Shown here piece by piece: positions 58,001 through 64,000 of a DNA stretch of 64,000 nucleotides. The notes beneath the pieces were generated by a model. It saw only the letters and a program-made list of their open reading frames with translations, did not search any database and was not told the origin of the DNA. Source of the DNA: Kitasatospora sp. NBC_00315. Its GTDB lineage: Bacteria; Actinomycetota; Actinomycetes; Streptomycetales; Streptomycetaceae. The position numbers were made by a program, and so were the translations under genes. Positions within the stretch are counted from its first letter, which is position 1, and each line of letters opens with the position of its first letter. The stretch is taken from contig NZ_CP108025.1 in the NCBI RefSeq assembly GCF_041435095.1, forward strand, positions 3,224,001 to 3,288,000, written 5' to 3'.

Positions 58001-58936
58001 TCAGCGGCGCCCGCCGCGCGCGACCAGGACCAGCCCCAGCAGGATCAGGGCGACCGCCGGGTACGCGGCCGCCGGCGGCCACTGGCCCAGCCAGAGCGCC
58101 GCGATGAGCGCCGCCCCCGGGGTCTCCAGCAGGATCGCGGTGGAGGTCACGGAGGGCCCCAGGGTGCTCACCACCCGGTTGCTCAGGGAGTGCCCGAGCA
58201 GCTGGGCGGCGACCATCAGCAGCGCGATCTGCCACCAGACGCCGGCCGGCCAGCCGACGAGCGGCGTACCGGCCGCCAGGCAGATCACCAGTAGGACGAC
58301 GGCCGTGGTCGCGTAGCAGACCAGGGTGTACGCGGTCGTGCTGACGCTCTTGCGGACCTCCGCGCCGAGCAGCATGTACCCGGCCGCGGCGAGCCCGGCC
58401 GCGAGCGCCAGCGCGTCCCCCGCCAGCGCGCGCGGGGAGAGCGACAGGTCGACGCCGGTGAGCACCAGCACCCCGGCGAAGGCCACGCCCATGCCCGCCC
58501 ACACCAGACGCGGCGCGCGCACGCCGAACAGCCGCATCAGCAGGATCGTCCAGAGCGGGGTGGTGGTCACCAGCGCGGTGGACGAGGCGACCGAGGTCAT
58601 CCGCAGGCTCGGCATCCAGAGCGCGAAGTGCAGCCCGAGCAGGGCGCCCGCCGCCATCGCGAGCAGCAGCGCCCGGCGGCCGATGCCGCGCAGCTCGGCC
58701 CGGTGCCGCAGCAGGGCGTACGGCCCGAGCACACCGACCGACATCACGTTGCGCCACAGCGCGATGGCCAGGGCGGGCGCGGCGGTGGCGCTGATCAGCG
58801 GGGCGGAGAGCGAGATGCCGCCGATGGACACCGCGAGCAGCAGCAGGTCCGTCCGGGGAAGGGCGTGGGGCACCGGCCCTGCGGCGGGAGGGGCCGTCCC
58901 GGTGGGGGCGGCGGTGTCGGGCCGGACGGCGGGCAC
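58001..58936 (-). CDS. EamA (DMT superfamily) transporter
   Basis: A 311-residue transporter with about ten membrane segments and the duplicated EamA pattern: first half ALAIALWRNVMSVGVLG and VASSTALVTTTPLWTILLM; second half AAAGYMLLGAEVRKSV and SVTSTAILLETPGAALIAALWLG. The substrate is unknown (amino-acid or metabolite export is common in the family). The GTG at 58936 has GAGGAG 4 nt upstream. The reading frame stays open far upstream, but that part is a shadow of the opposite-strand gene. Confidence 0.87.
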   Translation of the reverse strand: MPAVRPDTAAPTGTAPPAAGPVPHALPRTDLLLLAVSIGGISLSAPLISATAAPALAIALWRNVMSVGVLGPYALLRHRAELRGIGRRALLLAMAAGALLGLHFALWMPSLRMTSVASSTALVTTTPLWTILLMRLFGVRAPRLVWAGMGVAFAGVLVLTGVDLSLSPRALAGDALALAAGLAAAGYMLLGAEVRKSVSTTAYTLVCYATTAVVLLVICLAAGTPLVGWPAGVWWQIALLMVAAQLLGHSLSNRVVSTLGPSVTSTAILLETPGAALIAALWLGQWPPAAAYPAVALILLGLVLVARGGRR

Positions 58937-59077
58937 GGCTCTCCTCTGCTGTGAACGGACGTGGACACGGATACCGTCCCCTACGGTAAGGCCCCTTTCC
59001 CCGCGACGGAACTGTCGGGCGGCCGCTCGGGGCCCCTTCCAGGGCCCGGCGGGGCCCCAGGCCGTACGCTGTGCGCC

Positions 59078-59638
59078 ATGGACCGCACGCCTGCCGCAGC
59101 CGCGACCGCCGACGACTTCCTGGACCGGGCCCTCCTGGAGGAGGCCGCGCGCAAGTCCGGGCTGCTCTGGGTCCGCGCCGAGGGGCAGGAACAGAGCCGG
59201 GCACTGTGGCACGCCTGGCACGACGGGGCGGTCGTCGTGGTCGGCGACGGCGGCGAGCAGCCCCTGCACGGCCTGGAGGCGGGCCGCGGCGCCGAGGTGA
59301 CCGTCCGCAGCAAGGACAAGTGGGGACGGCTGACCGGCTGGTCCGCCCGGGTCGGCGAGCTCGCCCCCGGCAGCGAGGGCTGGCTCGGCGCGGTCGAGGA
59401 GCTGAAGGGCAAGCGGCTGAACGCGCCCGACACCGACACCGTCACCGACCGCTGGGCCCGGGAGTGCCGGGTGCTGCGCCTGGAGCCGGCCGGCCCGCAG
59501 GGGCGGCAGCTGACCGAGCGGCCCGGCGCGATGCCGGACGGTTCGCTGGCCACCACCCCGATGCCCTCCCCGGCCACCACCCGTCGGCCCGTCCCGGCCG
59601 GCCTGCCCAAGCTGCTCTTCAAGCGCCGCGGGCGCTGA
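59078..59638 (+). CDS. conserved-type protein, possible split-barrel FMN-binding fold
   Basis: A 186-residue soluble protein. The central segment SGLLWVRAEGQEQSRALWHAWHDGAVVVVG followed by GAEVTVRSKDKWGRL suggests a pyridoxamine-oxidase-like split barrel, but typical FMN ligands are not clear, so the call is tentative. The C-terminus is Pro-rich and basic. TACGCT lies 7 nt before the ATG and no ribosome site is present, so translation is probably leaderless. It is divergent from the EamA gene. Confidence 0.6.
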   Translation: MDRTPAAAATADDFLDRALLEEAARKSGLLWVRAEGQEQSRALWHAWHDGAVVVVGDGGEQPLHGLEAGRGAEVTVRSKDKWGRLTGWSARVGELAPGSEGWLGAVEELKGKRLNAPDTDTVTDRWARECRVLRLEPAGPQGRQLTERPGAMPDGSLATTPMPSPATTRRPVPAGLPKLLFKRRGR

Positions 59639-59770
59639 CTCCCCGTCCGGTCCGGCCGCGGGCGCTCCCCCGCGCCGGGCGGGCCTCGGCGGGCTGCGCC
59701 CTGTCCGCCCCGGTAGCCTTGGCCCGGGGCGCCAGGGCGCCGCACGTGCACCGAGGGGAGTCGAGGGTCC

Positions 59771-61090
59771 ATGGCAGGGGCAGGCAGCCGGGTCTTCATC
59801 TCCCATCTCGCGGGCGTCGCCGTCTTCGACCCCAACGGTGACCAGGTCGGCCGGGTCCGCGACGTGGTGGTCTCACTGCGGATCGGCGGGCGGCCGCCCC
59901 GGGTGCTCGGGCTGGTCGTGGAGGTGGTCGGGCGACGCCGGATCTTCCTGCCGATGACCCGGGTGACCAGCCTGGAGTCCGGGCAGGTGCTCACCACCGG
60001 CGTGATCAACATGCGGCGCTTCGAGCAGCGCTCCTCCGAGACCCTCGTCCTCGCCGAACTGCTGGACCGCCGGGTGGTGCGCGCCAAGACGGAGGAGGAG
60101 GTCACCGTCCTGGACGTCGCGATGGTGCAGACCCGGGTGCGCGAGTGGGAGATCAGCAAGGTCTTCGTCCAGATCGGCCGGCCCGGCCGGCTGCGCAGGG
60201 CCAAGGGCGAGACGCTCACCCTGGACTGGCACGACGTCACCGGCTTCTCGCTCGCCGAGGAGGACCAGGGGGCCGCCAACCTGCTGGCCACCTTCGACCA
60301 GCTGCGCCCCGCGGACCTCGCCAACGTGCTGCACCACCTGTCCGCCAAGCGCCGCGCGGAGGTGGCCGCCGCGCTCGACGACGAGCGGCTCGCCGACGTG
60401 CTGGAGGAACTGCCCGAGGACGACCAGGTCGAGATCATCGGCAAGCTGAAGGACGAGCGGGCCGCCGACGTCCTGGAGGCGATGGACCCGGACGACGCCG
60501 CCGACCTGCTCTCCGAACTGCCCGGCGAGGAGGCCGAGCGGCTGCTCCAGCTGATGGAGCCGGACGAAGCGGCCCCCGTGCGCCGCCTCCTGACGTACGA
60601 GGAGAACACCGCCGGCGGTCTGATGACGACCGAACCGATCGTGCTGGAGGCCGACGCCACCGTGGCCGAGGCCCTCGCCCGGGTGCGGATCGCCGACAAC
60701 AAGCCGGCCCTCGCCGCGCAGGTCTTCGTCTGCCGGGCGCCGAGCGAGACACCCACCGGCAAGTACCTGGGCACGGTGCACTTCCAGCGGCTGCTGCGCG
60801 AGCCGCCGTACACCCTGGTCGGCTCGCTGGTGGACGACGACCTGGACCCGCTGCCGCCGGACACCCCGCTCTCCCTGATCACCAGCTATCTCGCGACGTA
60901 CAACATGGTGGCCGCACCGGTCGTCGACGAGGGCGACCACCTGCTCGGCGCGGTCACCGTCGACGACGTGCTCGACCACCTGCTCCCCGAGGACTGGCGC
61001 GACGCCTCCCTGCACGGCGACGACTCCGCCGGGCCGGACGGCGCCCGGGGCATCAACGCGTACCAGAGGGAGGCGACCGGTGGACGCTGA
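59771..61090 (+). CDS. soluble PRC-barrel / MgtE-N / CBS protein
   Basis: A 439-residue cytoplasmic protein. Residues 8-70 resemble a PRC-barrel ([20 protein letters not shown]). Residues 160-270 form an MgtE N-terminal superhelix with repeated [25 protein letters not shown] units. Residues 280-420 are a CBS pair ([48 protein letters not shown]). The MgtE membrane domain is absent, so it may sense Mg2+ or nucleotide without transporting. The ATG follows GAGGG. Its end overlaps the DUF1003 gene start by 11 bp, suggesting coupling. Confidence 0.88.
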   Translation: MAGAGSRVFISHLAGVAVFDPNGDQVGRVRDVVVSLRIGGRPPRVLGLVVEVVGRRRIFLPMTRVTSLESGQVLTTGVINMRRFEQRSSETLVLAELLDRRVVRAKTEEEVTVLDVAMVQTRVREWEISKVFVQIGRPGRLRRAKGETLTLDWHDVTGFSLAEEDQGAANLLATFDQLRPADLANVLHHLSAKRRAEVAAALDDERLADVLEELPEDDQVEIIGKLKDERAADVLEAMDPDDAADLLSELPGEEAERLLQLMEPDEAAPVRRLLTYEENTAGGLMTTEPIVLEADATVAEALARVRIADNKPALAAQVFVCRAPSETPTGKYLGTVHFQRLLREPPYTLVGSLVDDDLDPLPPDTPLSLITSYLATYNMVAAPVVDEGDHLLGAVTVDDVLDHLLPEDWRDASLHGDDSAGPDGARGINAYQREATGGR

Positions 61091-61802
61091 CCGCAAGGGC
61101 CGGCGGGACGACAAGGCCCGCCGGGACGACAAGGCCCGCCGGGACGACAAGGCCCGGCGGGACGACAAGGCTCGGCGGGACGACAAGGGCCGTCGGGAGG
61201 ACACGCCCCGCCAGCGCCTGCAGGGCGAGCTGCGGCACCTGCGCCAGCTGCGCGAGCTCCGGGCCCGCGAGGGCAGCCGGATGCAGCGCACCGAGAGCGC
61301 CAGCAGCGGCTCCACCCGGGCCCGGCTCGACCAGCCGCGCACGGCGCGCCGCGGCCTGATCAGCCTGCCGGCGTACGACCCGGAGGCGTTCGGCAAGCTC
61401 TCCGAGCGGATCGCGCGCTTCCTGGGCACCGGGCGGTTCATCGTCTGGATGACGGTGGTGATCATCGCCTGGGTGGTCTGGAACACCCTGCTGCCGACCA
61501 CCGTGCGGTTCGACAACTACCCCTTCATCTTCCTCACCCTGATGCTCTCGCTGCAGGCGTCCTACGCGGCGCCGCTGATCCTGCTGGCGCAGAACCGCCA
61601 GGACGACCGGGACCGCGTCAACATGGAGCAGGACCGCGCCCGCAGCGACCGCAACATCGCCGACACCGAGTACCTGACCCGCGAGGTCGCCGCGCTGCGC
61701 CAGGGCCTGGGCGAGGTGGCCACCAGGGACTTCATCCGCTCCGAGCTGCAGTCGCTGCTCAAGGAGATCGACGAGCGGCGGGAGCCCTCCGAGCTGCTGT
61801 GA
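61080..61802 (+). CDS. DUF1003 membrane protein with ARRDDK repeats
   Basis: A 240-residue protein. Residues 7-42 are six tandem units of ARRDDK type, strongly charged. A short coiled segment leads to the DUF1003 domain (about 100-180) with two membrane segments ([37 protein letters not shown]) followed by QNRQDDRDR and a helical C-terminus. Function unknown. The GTG at 61080 overlaps the end of the MgtE-N/CBS gene and has GGAGG upstream. The pairing with an MgtE-domain gene is common in actinomycetes. Confidence 0.88.
   Translation: MDADRKGRRDDKARRDDKARRDDKARRDDKARRDDKGRREDTPRQRLQGELRHLRQLRELRAREGSRMQRTESASSGSTRARLDQPRTARRGLISLPAYDPEAFGKLSERIARFLGTGRFIVWMTVVIIAWVVWNTLLPTTVRFDNYPFIFLTLMLSLQASYAAPLILLAQNRQDDRDRVNMEQDRARSDRNIADTEYLTREVAALRQGLGEVATRDFIRSELQSLLKEIDERREPSELL
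61098..61187 (+). repeat. five 18-bp tandem repeats encoding (A/G)RRDDK
   Basis: Near-identical 18-bp units from codon 7 to codon 36 of the DUF1003 gene, with a sixth degenerate copy after them. They resemble slippage-prone repeats. Confidence 0.9.
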
Positions 61803-61859
61803 CCCGGGGCACGCCACCGGTGAGTCGGGCGGCAAGGCGGCGCGCCGTACCATCAAGGC

Positions 61860-63020
61860 ATGGCCAACGAGACAGAGGTTGCGGCCGGCGTCACGGACGA
61901 GTCCGTGCGCGCGGCGCTGGCGACCGTGAACGACCCGGAGATCAACCGACCGATCACCGAGATCGGCATGGTGAAATCGGTCGAGATTGCCGAGGACGGC
62001 GCGGTGCGCGTCGCGGTCTACCTGACCGTCTCCGGCTGTCCGATGCGCGAGACCATCACCAACAGGGTCACCGAGGCGGTCGCCGCCGTCCCCGGGGTGA
62101 CCGGCGTCGAGGTCGAGCTGGACGTCATGAGCGACGAGCAGCGCAAGGAGCTCTCCAGCCTGCTGCGCGGCGGCGCCCCCGAGCGTGAGATCCCCTTCGC
62201 CCAGCCGGGCACGCTGACCCGGGTGTACGCGGTCGCCTCCGGCAAGGGCGGCGTCGGCAAGTCCTCGGTGACCGTGAACCTGGCCGCGGCGATGGCGGCC
62301 GACGGCCTCAAGGTCGCGGTGGTGGACGCCGACATCTACGGGCACAGCGTGCCGCGCATGCTGGGCGTCGAGGGCCGTCCGACCCAGGTCCAGGACATGA
62401 TCATGCCGCCGTCCTCGCACGGCGTGAAGGTCATCTCGATCGGCATGTTCACCCCGGGCAACGCCCCGGTGGTGTGGCGCGGACCGATGCTGCACCGCGC
62501 GCTCCAGCAGTTCCTGGCCGACGTGTACTGGGGCGACCTGGACGTCCTGCTGCTCGACCTGCCGCCGGGCACCGGCGACATCGCGATCTCGGTGGCCCAG
62601 CTGGTGCCGAACGCCGAGATCCTGATCGTCACCACCCCGCAGATGGCCGCCGCCGAGGTGGCCGAGCGGGCCGGCACCATCGCGCTGCAGACCCACCAGA
62701 AGATCGTCGGCGTGATCGAGAACATGTCCGGCATGCCGTGCCCGCACTGCGACGAGATGATCGACGTCTTCGGCACCGGCGGCGGCCAGACCGTCGCCGA
62801 CGCGCTCACCCGCTCGGTCGGCGCGAGCGTCCCGGTGCTCGGCAGCATCCCGATCGACGTCCGCCTGCGCGAGGGCGGCGACGACGGCACCCCGGTCGTC
62901 CTGGCCGCCCCCGACTCCCCGGCGGGCGCCGCTCTGCGGACCATCGCCGGCAAGCTCGGCGGCCGCCGGCGCGGCCTCTCGGGCCTCTCGCTGGGGCTGA
63001 CCCCGAAGAACAAGTTCTAG
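61860..63020 (+). CDS. mrp: Mrp/NBP35-family ATP-binding protein
   Basis: A 386-residue iron-sulfur cluster carrier ATPase. The N-terminal MIP18-like domain (residues 10-95) precedes a deviant Walker A GKGGVGKSS at about 128-136, then VDADIYGHSVPRML, DLPPGTGD and the conserved CPHC pair (ENMSGMPCPHCDE) that binds a bridging Fe-S cluster. It delivers or assembles Fe-S clusters. TACCAT lies 6 nt before the ATG, with no convincing ribosome site, suggesting a leaderless message. A 23-bp terminator follows. Confidence 0.93.
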   Translation: MANETEVAAGVTDESVRAALATVNDPEINRPITEIGMVKSVEIAEDGAVRVAVYLTVSGCPMRETITNRVTEAVAAVPGVTGVEVELDVMSDEQRKELSSLLRGGAPEREIPFAQPGTLTRVYAVASGKGGVGKSSVTVNLAAAMAADGLKVAVVDADIYGHSVPRMLGVEGRPTQVQDMIMPPSSHGVKVISIGMFTPGNAPVVWRGPMLHRALQQFLADVYWGDLDVLLLDLPPGTGDIAISVAQLVPNAEILIVTTPQMAAAEVAERAGTIALQTHQKIVGVIENMSGMPCPHCDEMIDVFGTGGGQTVADALTRSVGASVPVLGSIPIDVRLREGGDDGTPVVLAAPDSPAGAALRTIAGKLGGRRRGLSGLSLGLTPKNKF

Positions 63021-63026
63021 AACGGC

Positions 63027-63074
63027 CGACGGCGCGGGGCGGGGCGGTGCACACCGCCCCGCCCCGCGCCGTCG
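63027..63074. terminator. 23-bp perfect inverted repeat, bidirectional terminator
   Basis: Arms 63027-63049 and 63052-63074 are exact complements between the mrp gene and the convergent hypothetical gene. Confidence 0.9.
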
Positions 63075-63078
63075 CGCG

Positions 63079-63780
63079 CTACGGGCGGGTGTAGGCCGTG
63101 AGGTCGGGGACGGCCGCGAAGCCGACGCCGTAGGCGCTGACGCCGCGTCCGTAGGCGCCCAGCAGGACGCCGGGCGCCTCGCCGGCCAGCACCCAGCCGT
63201 ACTCGGACTCGCGGTAGCGGAAGGGCTGCGGCAGACCGTTGACGGGCAGGCTGAGGGCGGACCAACCGGGGCCGTCCAGGTCGTCCGCGAGATCCCAGGC
63301 CAGCGCGGCCTGCTGGTCCATCCAGTCCTGGCGCAGGGCGCGGTCGAGCTGGCCCGGCCAGGTGGCGGCGAGCAGGCCCGAGCCGGCCAGCCAGGCGGCG
63401 GAGGAGGCCGAGGTGGCCTCCAGGGTGCCGGTGTTGTCGGCGCTGCGCCGCACGTCGCGGCGGGCCATCGTGACCACCACCGCGAACCGCCGCACGTCAC
63501 GCGCCTCGTACGCCTTGGCCGGCTCGTCGCCGTGCCCCAGCGTGCCGTAGTCGACCACGGCGGGCCGCCCGCCGCGCGGGCCGGTGCCCGCACCGGCCTG
63601 CATCAGCCGGCGGCGGCCGGTCCAGCCCTCGTCCAGCCCGTACCAGGGGAAGTCGGCCGCCTGGTAGGGCGCCAACGGGTCGACCGGGCGGGCCCGCCCG
63701 CCCGGCACGGCGGGGGTCACCCCACCGGCCGGGGGGCCGTCAGCCTCCGCCGTTCCCACCGCATGACTCGTCGCGTCCAT
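63079..63780 (-). CDS. hypothetical streptomycete protein
   Basis: A 233-residue soluble protein with a Gly/Pro/Ala-rich N-terminal 40 residues. The core contains FPWYGLDEGWTGRRRLMQ and RDVRRFAVVVTMARRDVRRS. The C-terminal half (SALSLPVNGLPQPFRYRESEYGWVL to AVPDLTAYTRP) looks like a beta-rich domain. I do not recognise a family. The ATG follows GGAGGAGG at 7 nt. It is convergent with mrp and shares its terminator. Confidence 0.75.
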   Translation of the reverse strand: MDATSHAVGTAEADGPPAGGVTPAVPGGRARPVDPLAPYQAADFPWYGLDEGWTGRRRLMQAGAGTGPRGGRPAVVDYGTLGHGDEPAKAYEARDVRRFAVVVTMARRDVRRSADNTGTLEATSASSAAWLAGSGLLAATWPGQLDRALRQDWMDQQAALAWDLADDLDGPGWSALSLPVNGLPQPFRYRESEYGWVLAGEAPGVLLGAYGRGVSAYGVGFAAVPDLTAYTRP

Positions 63781-63845
63781 CCCCGGGCCTCCTCCGCGCG
63801 TGTTCCCTGCCGCGGGGCGCTCCGATCACGGCCTTCCGCGGCGTG

Positions 63846-63900
63846 TCCGCCGTGCGCGTCCCGGCCCGGACGGGGGCCGGGGCGGGACGCGCACGGCGGA
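63846..63900 (-). terminator. 18-bp perfect inverted repeat
   Basis: Arms 63846-63863 and 63883-63900 are exact complements with a 19-nt loop. The repeat lies 40 bp beyond the stop codon at 63941 on the minus strand and upstream of the hypothetical gene. Confidence 0.7.
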
Positions 63901-63940
63901 GACAATCAGCACAATAGCGGCGTACGTGCCGACGCCCCGC

Positions 63941-64000
63941 TCAGCCGAGGGGCCGGGCGGGGCGTTGGCGCGTCGGGCGGGCGCCGGGCGTCAGGTCGCG
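63941..64000 (-). CDS. C-terminal end of an unidentified gene (cut by window edge)
   Basis: A minus-strand frame enters from the right edge and ends at TGA 63943-63941, giving RDLTPGARPTRQRPARPLG. The terminator-like hairpin 40 bp downstream supports a gene ending here. The 19 residues are too few to name a family. Confidence 0.4.
   Translation of the reverse strand, partial: RDLTPGARPTRQRPARPLG

Noticed and set aside
1..64000. tRNA, rRNA, IS elements or prophage
   Set aside because: No cloverleaf, rRNA signature, transposase, integrase or phage structural gene was seen on either strand by reading; a tRNAscan or ISfinder run was not possible.

Overview
The window is chromosomal DNA from a high-GC actinomycete, almost certainly a member of the Streptomycetaceae (Streptomyces or Kitasatospora-like). 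Coding sequences use G or C at nearly every third codon position. GTG and TTG starts are common. Several markers are actinobacterial: WblC/WhiB7, AdnAB, mycoredoxin, UvrD2 with an HRDC domain, MoeZ, DUF3107 and the zincin DUF2342. From memory the gene order resembles the S. coelicolor region around wblC and adnAB; I could not run an alignment. I see no rRNA or tRNA gene, prophage, IS element or CRISPR array. This is core-genome sequence rather than an island.

Layout. 1-7.2 kb: UPF0182 membrane protein (partial), PPA1309-like protein, a YlbL-type PDZ/Lon-like protease, MoaE, an SDR enzyme, a DUF2342 metalloprotease and a Nudix hydrolase. 7.2-10.2 kb: three consecutive AIM24-domain genes, the first transcribed being a TerD-AIM24 fusion with a tandem-repeat linker. 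10.3-14.1 kb: a YgjP-type metallopeptidase diverging from a ThiF-like protein and an ABC1/UbiB-family kinase. 14.1-18.5 kb: the wblC (whiB7) locus with a long leader holding a 147-codon ORF and an attenuator, then uvrD2 and a mycoredoxin behind a SigR-like promoter. 18.7-29.3 kb: GntR regulator, NudC, an M20 dipeptidase, a PadR-controlled ABC exporter, an exo/endonuclease-phosphatase and a membrane PP2C phosphatase. 29.5-36.8 kb: adnA-adnB (double-strand-break resection motor-nuclease) and a Cys-less alkyltransferase-like protein. 36.9-41 kb: a 933-residue pseudokinase/flippase-like membrane protein and MoeZ. 41-45.2 kb: a three-gene sugar/polysaccharide operon (GT4 glycosyltransferase, membrane protein, sugar epimerase) preceded and interrupted by short direct repeats. 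45.5-55.7 kb: two alpha/beta hydrolases, TetR, DUF3107, a ferritin-like protein, a DEAD-box helicase that appears to start at CTG, a 48-residue protein, DUF6758, a PHP phosphoesterase and MarC. 55.7-64 kb: SUFU-domain protein, CorA, an EamA transporter, a PRC/MgtE-N/CBS protein, DUF1003, Mrp ATPase and two hypothetical genes, the last cut by the window edge.

Themes. DNA repair (AdnAB, UvrD2, ATL) and stress control (WblC, mycoredoxin, TerD/AIM24) are concentrated in the first two thirds. Molybdopterin and thiol-sulfur chemistry appear as MoaE and MoeZ. Metal handling (CorA, MgtE-N/CBS, Mrp) lies at the right end. Many gene pairs are separated by perfect inverted repeats of 13-25 bp that act as terminators. 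At least nine genes have a TANNNT hexamer 6-8 nt before the start codon and no Shine-Dalgarno, which suggests leaderless mRNAs. The most attention-worthy signals are the wblC attenuation leader with competing RNA pairings, four 11-bp-spaced repeats at the glycosyltransferase start, DnaA-box-like sites in three promoters, the CTG start, and two SigR-type promoters.
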